Shown here piece by piece: positions 1 through 5,016 of a stretch of DNA of 5,016 nt. Source of the DNA: an uncultured Ruminococcus sp. (GTDB taxonomy: Bacteria; Bacillota; Clostridia; Oscillospirales; Acutalibacteraceae); contig CAJOHT010000093.1 in the NCBI GenBank assembly GCA_905234305.1, positions 1 to 5,016 of the forward strand. The letters are read 5' to 3'. The first letter of the stretch is position 1; each line of letters starts with the position of its first letter. The notes beneath the pieces are model-generated. The model made no database searches, was not told the DNA's origin, and saw only the letters and a program-made list of their open reading frames with translations. Made by a program: the position numbers and the translations under genes.

Positions 1-1
1 T

Positions 2-37
2 TCGATTTATGATGTCGAATTTGATTTTGTGGAGTAA
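2..37 (+). CDS. C-terminal end of upstream gene (probable, product unknown)
   Basis: Reading from position 2 gives an open frame of eleven codons (SIYDVEFDFVE) ending at a TAA at 35-37, two bases before the next start codon. This is the spacing expected of a gene at the head of the same operon. In many Bacillota the gene before mrnC is cysS (cysteinyl-tRNA synthetase), but eleven residues are not enough to identify it, and the frame could be open by chance. The last two codons (GTG GAG) would also carry the ribosome binding site of mrnC, which suggests coupled translation. Confidence 0.4.
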   Translation, partial: SIYDVEFDFVE

Positions 38-39
38 AG

Positions 40-450
40 ATGAGTATTTTTTTAGATAAAAACTGCAATCCTAAACAATTATCGCCCCAAACTCTCGCTT
101 TTATGGGCGATTCGGTATATGATTTGCTGGTGCGCGAATATATAATTAACGAGGCTAACCGACCCGTAGGCGAGCTTAATAAGCGAAAGGTCAAGTACGT
201 TAATTGCGAGTCGCAGGCTGTAAGCGCGAAGTATATTATGGATATTCTTACCGATGAGGAGATTGCCGTTTATAAGCGGGGGAGAAACGCGCTTGTAAAA
301 ACCGCTCCTAAAAACCTGAGCTTAGCAGATTACCACAGCGCGACAGGATTGGAGGCGCTTTTCGGATACTTGTATTTGAACGGCGAGAATGAGCGCATAA
401 AGGAGCTTTTCTCGAAGTGCGTTGAAATAATAAATAATATCGCTACATAA
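40..450 (+). CDS. mrnC: Mini-ribonuclease III (MrnC), 23S rRNA maturation
   Basis: This 136-residue protein is a stand-alone RNase III catalytic domain without the double-stranded-RNA-binding domain, the normal size for Mini-III. Visible family motifs are LAFMGDSVYDLLVR (residues 19-32), with the likely metal-binding Asp24; KRGRNA (79-84); the APKN segment (89-92); and ADYHSATGLEALFGYLYL (96-113), with Glu105 as the second expected catalytic acid. Known members are dimers that cleave both sides of the 23S rRNA precursor stem in the cytoplasm, helped by ribosomal protein L3. The ATG at 40 is preceded by GGAG at 31-34, and the residues before the first motif match the usual short N-terminus. 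It sits 2 nt after a probable upstream stop codon and 27 nt before the YitT-family gene, so it is probably co-transcribed with both. All key residues are present and nothing suggests decay. Confidence 0.95.
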   Translation: MSIFLDKNCNPKQLSPQTLAFMGDSVYDLLVREYIINEANRPVGELNKRKVKYVNCESQAVSAKYIMDILTDEEIAVYKRGRNALVKTAPKNLSLADYHSATGLEALFGYLYLNGENERIKELFSKCVEIINNIAT

Positions 451-477
451 TTCTATTTTAGAATAAAGAGTGATATT

Positions 478-1329
478 ATGCTAAAAAATAAAATCGTCGA
501 TTATACTGTAATAACGCTGGGAGCCTTGCTTTACGCGCTTTCTGTAGTTATATTTACCGCGCCGAACAATATAGCTCCCGGCGGGCTTACGGGTATAGCT
601 ACGCTTTCCAATTATTTGTTTTCTACGCCTATAGGTACATTCATATTGATTTTGAATGTACCCTTGTTTTTTATAGGATATAAGAGGCTCGGAAGAGGCT
701 ATTTTATTAAAACGGTGTTCGCGGCAATTTTGATATCAGTTTTAATCGACATATTAACGCCTTTTATTCCAGCGTACAGGGGTAATATGATATTAGCCTG
801 CGTATTCGGAGGTATATTTAACGGCAGCGGAATCGCGCTGATATTCTCGCGTGGAGGCTCGTCGGGAGGAACGGATATAGCTGCGTCGCTTATTCATAAG
901 TTTTATCCGCAGTTTTCTGTCGGATATCTGATTATGATTTCCGACGCTGTAATAGTCACGATCTCGGCTTTTGTATATAATAGTATAGAGGCGGCTTTAT
1001 ACGCGGTTATCTCGATTTTCGTAAGCTCGCGCATTATCGACCGTATTATTTACGGAACATCCCGCGATAACGGAAAGCTGATGCTTATAATAACCCGGAA
1101 TCATAAGGAGATAATCGGCGAGCTTTTAAATAAGGTGTCGAGAGGCGTTACGGTGCTTGACTCATACGGAGCTTACAGCGGAAAAGGCAGAAAATTGCTT
1201 GTTTGCGCGGTACGTCCGAGCGAGGTTTATAAGGTAAATAAGATAGTAAAATCACTCGATTCATCGGTCTTTATTATTGTAACTACAGCTACCGCGATAA
1301 GCGGTGAAGGATTTCATAATATTTTTTAA
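478..1329 (+). CDS. YitT family membrane protein (DUF161 + DUF2179)
   Basis: This is a 283-residue integral membrane protein of normal length for the YitT family. The N-terminal part (about residues 8-195) holds five or six hydrophobic segments, near 10-28, 50-68, 76-98, 104-124, 148-166 and 170-185. It contains the paired glycine-rich signatures NIAPGGLTGIATL (31-43) and SRGGSSGGTDIAA (124-136), which look like an internal duplication. The C-terminal part (about 198-283) is a soluble DUF2179 domain (GKLMLIIT...RGVTVLDSYGAYSG...) ending in the typical SGEGFH. The biochemical role is not established; transport or signal-linked functions are only proposed for relatives. The start is supported by an AAGAG-type site at 466-470 and by the family N-terminus. 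Isoleucine is strongly biased to ATA (about 20 of 41 by hand count), unlike pulA downstream, which suggests modest expression. It lies 27 nt after mrnC, likely in the same operon. Confidence 0.9.
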   Translation: MLKNKIVDYTVITLGALLYALSVVIFTAPNNIAPGGLTGIATLSNYLFSTPIGTFILILNVPLFFIGYKRLGRGYFIKTVFAAILISVLIDILTPFIPAYRGNMILACVFGGIFNGSGIALIFSRGGSSGGTDIAASLIHKFYPQFSVGYLIMISDAVIVTISAFVYNSIEAALYAVISIFVSSRIIDRIIYGTSRDNGKLMLIITRNHKEIIGELLNKVSRGVTVLDSYGAYSGKGRKLLVCAVRPSEVYKVNKIVKSLDSSVFIIVTTATAISGEGFHNIF

Positions 1330-1341
1330 TATCAATTTAAT

Positions 1342-1370
1342 ACTTTTAAAATTCAAAAGTTACTATTTTT
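1342..1370 (+). terminator. Weak possible intrinsic terminator after the YitT gene
   Basis: ACTTTT (1342-1347) can pair with AAAAGT (1355-1360) around a 7-nt loop, and a run of five T follows at 1366-1370. It lies 13 nt past the stop codon, where a terminator is expected before the new promoter at 1401. The stem is short, with only one G-C pair, and the T run starts 5 nt after it, so termination would be weak if it occurs at all. Confidence 0.3.
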
Positions 1371-1400
1371 ATGCAAATGTTAACAAAATCTTCATCTCTA

Positions 1401-1429
1401 TTGCAAAATACGACACAAACAGTTATAAT
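1401..1429 (+). promoter_or_regulatory. Sigma-A-type promoter for the GH25 gene
   Basis: A -35 element TTGCAA (1401-1406, four of six consensus bases) and a perfect -10 element TATAAT (1424-1429) are separated by 17 bp, the optimal spacing. Transcription would start near 1436, giving an untranslated leader of about 90 nt before the ATG at 1525. It is the best promoter match between the YitT-family gene and the lysozyme gene, and it would also serve pulA, since no equally good promoter is visible between those two genes. Confidence 0.65.
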
Positions 1430-1452
1430 ATATCAAGCGTCGTATTGGACAA
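1401..1452. repeat. Inverted repeat centred on the -10 box, candidate operator
   Basis: AATACGAC (1407-1414) is repeated as the perfect inverse GTCGTATT (1439-1446). The outer ends also match (TTG at 1401-1403 and CAA at 1450-1452), with three mismatched bases in between on each side. The symmetry axis falls at 1426.5, the middle of the TATAAT -10 element. The inner half-sites are 32 bp apart, centre to centre, about three helical turns, so a dimer or tetramer could reach both from one face. This arrangement is what a repressor operator would look like, but no regulator is encoded nearby and the match could be chance. Confidence 0.45.
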
Positions 1453-1524
1453 TGTGTATAGGTTTATCATTGTTTTTTATTGTATAGTGAATTAAATCGA
1501 CAAAACCTTGTAAGAGAAAGATTT

Positions 1525-2325
1525 ATGAAAAAATTTATCACCGAACATAGAAAGCCTGTTATGTTTTCCGCGATAATTCTTCTTTTGATTATTATTTTCA
1601 CTACAGCGGGAACAGCGGTTCCGACGATGATTGGCAATAAGACGGTCGACGATATTAAAACCTGCTCTAAGCCCGAGGGAGAAATAGTCGCTAAGGGTAT
1701 TGATGTTTCTCGGTATCAGGGCGATATAGATTTTAACAAAGTGAAAAATGACGGATACAGCTTTGTGATTATACGAGTCGGTACAAGTCTCGGCGGTAAG
1801 GACTCCAAATTTGAGACTTATTATAAGGAAGCCGTGAACGCGGGGTTGGATATAGGCTGTTATTTTTATACTTACGGTTATACCGCTGAGGAATTAAAGC
1901 AGGAAGCGAAGGATGTTATTTCGTATATCGACGGTAAGGATTTTAATTATCCCGTATTCCTTGATTTTGAACACGCTGAATTGCTAAAGTACAACAGAGT
2001 CGATGAAAATACGGCTATGATCGATACTTTCTGCAAGTATATAAAACGTTCGGGATATTATCCTGGGGTATATACCTCGAATAGTATCTACAAGAATTAT
2101 TTTGATAATATAACTTTAGGCAATAAATGGGATTTTTGGATAGCGAGCTATATTGATAATACTTCTAATTCAAAAAAATTCTCAAAGAGTTTTTCAATAT
2201 GGCAGTATACAAGTAACGGAGGCGTTAACGGGATTAATGCCCGAGTCGACCTTAATGTTGCGTATGTGAACTATCCTAAGATAATAAATGAATTTAAAAA
2301 TCAACTAAAAGAACTAAGAAATTAA
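1525..2325 (+). CDS. Membrane-anchored GH25 lysozyme-like hydrolase
   Basis: From the ATG at 1525 this is a 266-residue protein with a short basic N-terminus, one hydrophobic segment (about residues 11-33) acting as a signal anchor or signal peptide, a linker of about 24 residues, and a glycoside hydrolase family 25 domain (about 57-250). Family hallmarks are KGIDVSRYQGDIDF (57-70) with Asp60, the acidic pair in PVFLDFEH (143-150) with Asp147 and Glu149, FWIASY (204-209), WQYTS (226-230) and ARVDLNVAY (239-247). Asp147 and Glu149 correspond to the catalytic DxE residues. GH25 enzymes cleave the MurNAc-GlcNAc beta-1,4 bond in peptidoglycan, so an extracytoplasmic role in cell-wall remodelling is inferred. 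The frame also stays open upstream to a TTG at 1480, but the ATG has a purine-rich site (AGAGAAAG, 1513-1520) and starts the signal sequence properly. No cell-wall-binding repeats are present. It precedes pulA by 29 nt. Confidence 0.9.
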   Translation: MKKFITEHRKPVMFSAIILLLIIIFTTAGTAVPTMIGNKTVDDIKTCSKPEGEIVAKGIDVSRYQGDIDFNKVKNDGYSFVIIRVGTSLGGKDSKFETYYKEAVNAGLDIGCYFYTYGYTAEELKQEAKDVISYIDGKDFNYPVFLDFEHAELLKYNRVDENTAMIDTFCKYIKRSGYYPGVYTSNSIYKNYFDNITLGNKWDFWIASYIDNTSNSKKFSKSFSIWQYTSNGGVNGINARVDLNVAYVNYPKIINEFKNQLKELRN

Positions 2326-2340
2326 GTTTTTTCTTAATTT
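2319..2340 (+). other. AT-only hairpin over the GH25 stop codon, next to the pulA ribosome binding site
   Basis: AAATTAAG (2319-2326) and CTTAATTT (2333-2340) form a perfect 8-bp stem with a T6 loop. The stop codon of the GH25 gene (2323-2325) lies in the 5' arm, and the GGAGG of pulA (2341-2345) begins at the base after the 3' arm. The stem has only one G-C pair and no T run after it, so it is not a normal terminator. It may affect translation coupling or mRNA stability, or be a by-product of AT-rich sequence. Confidence 0.4.
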
Positions 2341-2354
2341 GGAGGAATGATTTA

Positions 2355-4394
2355 ATGAATTATAAAAGGCAGGATCTTGGTTGCACCTACACTTTTGACC
2401 GTTCGGTATTCAAGGTATGGTCGCCTGAGGCGTCCGACGTAAGAGTTCAGCTTTATAAGACAGGCTCCGACGAGGAACCCGAGGCTCAGAAGCTCGAAAG
2501 CTACGGACTTACCCTTGACCGTAATACAGGAGTATGGTCTGTCACCGTATATGGCGATTTAAAGAACCTGTATTATACATATCTCGTTACCTTTAACGGA
2601 GTTACAAGGGAAACGCAGGATGTGTATTCTAAGGCGGTAGGCGTTAACGGAAAACGCTCGATGATATGCGATATGAAGTCCACAGACCCCGAGGGCTGGG
2701 ATACGGATAAGCATATCTTAGTTAAGCATCCTACCGACGCTGTGATTTGGGAAGTCCATGTCGCTGACTTCTCGGGCAGTGAAAGCTCGGGAGTTACTCC
2801 CGAGCATATGTGTAAGTATCTCGCTTTTACCGAGCGCGGCACTACTCTTAACGGCGAAGGCAAAATTTCTACCTGCGTCGATTATTTAGTTGATTTGGGA
2901 ATAACTCACGTCCACCTTAATCCCGTATATGATTTTGACTCTGTGGACGAGGCTCATCCCGAAAAGAATGAATATAACTGGGGATATGACCCCGCTAACT
3001 ATAACGTTCCCGAGGGTTCTTACTCGACGAATCCTTTTGACGGAAATGTGCGTATCCGTGAGTTCAAAGAAATGGTAAAGGCTTTGCATGACGCGGGTAT
3101 CGGCGTAATTATGGACGTTGTATATAACCATACAAGTTCGACTGATTCCTGCTTTAACCGCACTTACCCCGATTACTACTACAGGAAAAACGGCGACAGG
3201 TTTTTAAATTCCTCGGGTTGCGGAAATGTTTTTGCAAGCGAAAAGGAAATGGCAAGGAATTATATTATCCAGTCCGTTTCTTATTGGGCGAGAGAATACC
3301 ATATCGACGGTTTCCGTTTTGACCTTATGGGCTGTATCGATACTACTACGATGAACTTAGTGCGTCTCGCGCTCGACGAAATCGACCCCAGGATCCTCAT
3401 CTACGGCGAGCCGTGGACTGCCGACTTGGGCGATAACGGCATTCCGTTTGAGGACGCTTGCGTTAAGGAAAACGCCTATAAATTAAGCTCGAGGATAGCT
3501 ATGTTCAACGACAGCTTCCGTAACGCGTTAAAGGGAAACAGCGATGATTCCTCGATCGGTTATATCCAGGGTAATAACCATAATATTTATTACGTTATTT
3601 CGGGAATTCTCGCTTGTTCATCCGATACTTTCCTTAAATGGGCGAAGAAGCCTACCCAGTGCGTAACATATAACTCCGCTCACGATAACCTTACCTTATG
3701 GGATAAAATTTTAAAATCCTGCGGAATCACCGATTATGATACGACTGATGAAAACGTTATCGATATGAACAGGATCTCGGCTGCGATGATATTCTCATCT
3801 CAGGGTATCCCGTTTATGCTCGCGGGCGAGGAGATGGCGCGTACAAAGCACGGCGACCATAACAGTTATAAATCTCCGCTTTCGATAAATGCTATTGACT
3901 GGAACAGACTTAAGAGATATAAAGGATTAGTGCTTTACTATAAGGGCTATATCGCTCTGAGAAAATGCTTCTCGCCGCTTAGAGAACCCACAACAATTAC
4001 CGTCAGCAACACTTACTTTGAGACGGACGGACGTTCTATAGCTTACACTGTCCCGAATATTGTTCATGATGAGTGGGATATGATGGCCATTCTTTTCAAC
4101 AATTCTCACGAAACCGCTCATATCACTCTTAAATCCCATACGACCTTACCTCATTCGTGGGTTATTCTCGGTTATGATAATGAACAGGGCTTGTATGAGT
4201 ATAAGCGTATTGACGGTAATGATATCAACATTCCCGCGATGAGGACGCTTATTTTGATTGACGACAAGAGTTTTGACCGTATCAAAAAATCTAAATCTAA
4301 AAAAATGGTAAAACTTTTAAAGAAAGAGCCCGAGAAGAAAGCTGAACCCGCTCCAAAAACCGAATTAAAAACGGGTGAAGAGGAAAAAGCGTAA
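2355..4394 (+). CDS. pulA: Type I pullulanase (alpha-1,6-glucan debranching enzyme), cytoplasmic
   Basis: This 679-residue enzyme hydrolyses alpha-1,6 branch bonds in pullulan, glycogen and branched maltodextrins. It has an N-terminal CBM48-like beta-sandwich (about residues 8-105, including FKVWSPEASDVRVQLY), a GH13 subfamily 14 barrel (about 125-540) and a C-terminal beta domain (about 545-636). The type I pullulanase signature YNWGYDP is at 207-213. GH13 conserved regions are DVVYNH (254-259), DGFRFDLMG (318-326) with nucleophile Asp323, YGEPW (350-354) with acid/base Glu352, and SAHDNLTLWDK (441-451) with Asp444. There is no signal peptide, so it should act in the cytosol on glycogen or imported glucans. 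The start has GGAGG at 2341-2345, 9 nt upstream. Only about 6 of 42 isoleucines use ATA, close to rpsF, which suggests high expression. The last 35 residues or so (645-679) are an unusual Lys/Glu/Pro-rich tail. Transcription probably comes from the promoter before the GH25 gene. Confidence 0.96.
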   Translation: MNYKRQDLGCTYTFDRSVFKVWSPEASDVRVQLYKTGSDEEPEAQKLESYGLTLDRNTGVWSVTVYGDLKNLYYTYLVTFNGVTRETQDVYSKAVGVNGKRSMICDMKSTDPEGWDTDKHILVKHPTDAVIWEVHVADFSGSESSGVTPEHMCKYLAFTERGTTLNGEGKISTCVDYLVDLGITHVHLNPVYDFDSVDEAHPEKNEYNWGYDPANYNVPEGSYSTNPFDGNVRIREFKEMVKALHDAGIGVIMDVVYNHTSSTDSCFNRTYPDYYYRKNGDRFLNSSGCGNVFASEKEMARNYIIQSVSYWAREYHIDGFRFDLMGCIDTTTMNLVRLALDEIDPRILIYGEPWTADLGDNGIPFEDACVKENAYKLSSRIAMFNDSFRNALKGNSDDSSIGYIQGNNHNIYYVISGILACSSDTFLKWAKKPTQCVTYNSAHDNLTLWDKILKSCGITDYDTTDENVIDMNRISAAMIFSSQGIPFMLAGEEMARTKHGDHNSYKSPLSINAIDWNRLKRYKGLVLYYKGYIALRKCFSPLREPTTITVSNTYFETDGRSIAYTVPNIVHDEWDMMAILFNNSHETAHITLKSHTTLPHSWVILGYDNEQGLYEYKRIDGNDINIPAMRTLILIDDKSFDRIKKSKSKKMVKLLKKEPEKKAEPAPKTELKTGEEEKA

Positions 4395-4401
4395 ATATTT
4401 C

Positions 4402-4429
4402 TTGACAAAAAATAAAAGTATGATATAAT
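4402..4429 (+). promoter_or_regulatory. Consensus extended -10 promoter of the rpsF operon
   Basis: A perfect -35 TTGACA (4402-4407) and a perfect -10 TATAAT (4424-4429) are separated by 16 bp, with the extended -10 TG at 4421-4422. This is the strongest promoter in the window and fits a ribosomal protein operon. The start of transcription should be near 4436. The -35 box begins only 7 nt after the pulA stop codon. Confidence 0.88.
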
Positions 4430-4435
4430 CAATAT

Positions 4436-4533
4436 GTTATCCGTTAGGCTATGCTTATAGGCTAACGGATACTTAATATTCCTTGCGGTATTTTTAATAT
4501 ACCGCCATTAATGTCCAGAAGGAGGTGTTCAAC
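4436..4533 (+). promoter_or_regulatory. rpsF leader with two hairpins, probable S6:S18 autoregulatory element
   Basis: The predicted leader of about 98 nt has a hairpin almost at its 5' end. It has a 10-bp stem (4438-4447 with 4462-4471), one G/G mismatch, four more pairs, and a GCTT loop at 4453-4456. A second hairpin pairs GCGGTAT (4485-4491) with ATACCGC (4499-4505). TCCTT (4480-4484), just before it, can pair with AAGGA (4519-4523) of the ribosome binding site, enclosing the second hairpin and the ACCGCC segment (4501-4506). Published work describes an S6:S18 complex-binding motif in rpsF leaders of many bacteria: a CCG in a bulge flanked by a stem and a hairpin. The CCG at 4502-4504 is the likely counterpart, although in the simple fold drawn here it is paired. 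The first hairpin has no T run and may protect the 5' end. Confidence 0.6.
4519..4525 (+). promoter_or_regulatory. Ribosome binding site AAGGAGG that fixes the rpsF start
   Basis: AAGGAGG is a full match to the anti-Shine-Dalgarno sequence. It sits 8 nt before the GTG at 4534. A more upstream in-frame GTG at 4525 overlaps this site and cannot use it, so the shorter protein is the right one. Confidence 0.88.
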
Positions 4534-4827
4534 GTGGCAGTAAAGGCTAATTACGAGACAGTAATGATTTTCTCTTTAAAGCTCGGCGACGAGGGTATCC
4601 AGGCTCTTATCGAAAAGTTCAAGGCTTTGATCGAGAAGCACGCTACTCTGCAGAATGTTGATGAATGGGGTAAGCGTAAGCTCGCTTATCTTATCAACAA
4701 AGAAAGCGACGGTTACTATGTTCTCATGGATTTTGAGTCAGAGGCTGAATTTCCCGCAGAGCTTGACCGTGTATTCAAAATCACAGACGGCGTTCTCCGT
4801 TCTATGATTATCAAAAAGGGTGAATAA
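4534..4827 (+). CDS. rpsF: 30S ribosomal protein bS6
   Basis: This is a 97-residue protein starting at GTG, the usual length for bS6. Recognisable family features are the N-terminal strand NYETVMIF (6-13), the central EWGKRKLAYLI (44-54), GYYVLMDFES (60-69) and the C-terminal strand with GVLRSMIIKK (86-95). bS6 binds the platform of the 30S subunit together with bS18 and helps 16S rRNA folding. The gene is followed by ssb after 42 nt, the conserved rpsF-ssb-rpsR order, so rpsR is expected beyond the window. Codon use is typical of strongly expressed genes: I find no ATA isoleucine codons in it. Expression is probably set by the strong promoter at 4402-4429 and by feedback through the leader. 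The short acidic tail seen in some bS6 homologues is absent. Confidence 0.96.
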   Translation: MAVKANYETVMIFSLKLGDEGIQALIEKFKALIEKHATLQNVDEWGKRKLAYLINKESDGYYVLMDFESEAEFPAELDRVFKITDGVLRSMIIKKGE

Positions 4828-4837
4828 TTTAATAGCA

Positions 4838-4850
4838 CGCGTTTTTCGCG
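4838..4850 (+). other. Small GC hairpin between rpsF and ssb
   Basis: CGCG (4838-4841) pairs with CGCG (4847-4850) around a T5 loop. It lies in the 42-nt gap before the ssb ribosome binding site and has no T run after it, so it is not a terminator. It could tune ssb translation or mark an mRNA processing point, but it is short and may be accidental. Confidence 0.3.
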
Positions 4851-4869
4851 AATGAAAGGATGAAGAATT

Positions 4870-5016
4870 ATGTTGAACAGAACTATTTTAATGGGACGCT
4901 TGGTAGCGGATCCCGAACTTAAGACAACAGCTTCAGGCATAAGCGTTACGAGCTTTCGTATTGCGGTTGACCGTAATTACGTAAAGAGCGGTGAGGAGCG
5001 TAAGGCTGACTTTATC
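4870..5016 (+). CDS. ssb: Single-stranded DNA-binding protein, 5' part (runs off the window)
   Basis: The first 49 codons of an SSB protein are present; the window ends inside the OB-fold. MLNRTILMGRLVADPEL (1-17), the TTASGISVTSFRIAVDRNY segment (19-37) and ERKADFI (43-49) are the usual N-terminal signature of bacterial SSB. The protein coats single-stranded DNA as a tetramer during replication, repair and recombination, and recruits partners through an acidic C-terminal tip that lies outside this window. The ATG at 4870 has AAAGGA at 4855-4860 with a 9-nt spacer. Its place straight after rpsF, with no promoter visible in the 42-nt gap, indicates co-transcription from the promoter at 4402-4429. 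Confidence 0.95.
   Translation, partial: MLNRTILMGRLVADPELKTTASGISVTSFRIAVDRNYVKSGEERKADFI

Noticed and set aside
450..464. 6-bp hairpin between mrnC and the YitT-family gene
   Set aside because: The stem is short and nearly all A-T, with a 3-nt loop and no T run; expected by chance in this base composition.
1304..1495. 63-codon open frame overlapping the end of the YitT-family gene
   Set aside because: It overlaps the known gene by 26 nt, runs through the promoter and inverted repeat, encodes an AT-driven Phe/Ile/Asn/Tyr-rich peptide, and has no recognisable motif or good ribosome binding site.
1480..1524. TTG start giving a longer GH25 protein
   Set aside because: It adds 15 polar residues before the signal sequence and has no clear ribosome binding site. 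The ATG at 1525 has one and gives a normal signal anchor.
4511..4543. Ten-codon ORF in the rpsF leader (ATG at 4511)
   Set aside because: It has no ribosome binding site of its own and overlaps the rpsF start in another frame; probably chance.
2573..4940. Minus-strand open frames opposite pulA and rpsF
   Set aside because: They are antisense shadows of well-supported genes, with no family motifs and no independent promoter or ribosome binding site.
1..5016. Search for a novel defence, mobile, CRISPR or other accessory system
   Set aside because: No direct repeat arrays, transposase, integrase, toxin-antitoxin pair, att site or tRNA is visible. The identified genes belong to well-known families, so a new system is not supported here.

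Overview
The window looks like chromosomal DNA of a low-to-moderate GC Gram-positive bacterium, most likely an anaerobic Clostridia member (Bacillota), possibly of the Ruminococcus/Oscillospirales type. The reasons are Mini-RNase III, a YitT/DUF2179 membrane protein, strong AGGAGG-type ribosome binding sites, consensus sigma-A-type promoters, and the rpsF-ssb gene order. Genus-level placement is a guess. All genes are on the + strand, and there is no sign of mobile DNA, CRISPR or phage.

Layout: (1) Positions 2-37 are probably the last codons of an upstream gene, followed 2 nt later by mrnC (Mini-ribonuclease III, 23S rRNA maturation). After a 27-nt gap comes a YitT-family membrane protein. 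These probably form one transcript. (2) A gap of about 195 bp (1330-1524) holds a weak possible terminator, a good promoter (-35 TTGCAA, 17-bp spacer, -10 TATAAT), and an 8-bp inverted repeat centred exactly on the -10 box. (3) A membrane-anchored GH25 lysozyme-like protein follows, then an AT-only hairpin over its stop codon, then pulA, a cytoplasmic type I pullulanase. (4) Only 7 nt after pulA lies a consensus extended -10 promoter. It drives a leader of about 98 nt with two hairpins, then rpsF (ribosomal protein bS6) and ssb (cut by the window end). The usual third gene, rpsR, would lie just outside.

How the genes work together: the rpsF-ssb pair is a standard ribosome/replication operon, whose leader very likely carries an autoregulatory site for the S6:S18 complex. 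Pullulanase debranches glycogen or imported alpha-glucans in the cytosol, and its codon use resembles that of rpsF, which suggests high expression. The GH25 protein probably acts on peptidoglycan outside the membrane; its link to pulA is likely only shared transcription. I see mostly ordinary core-genome content. The points most worth a second look are the palindrome over the GH25 promoter, the rpsF leader with possible Shine-Dalgarno pairing, and the absence of a terminator between pulA and rpsF.
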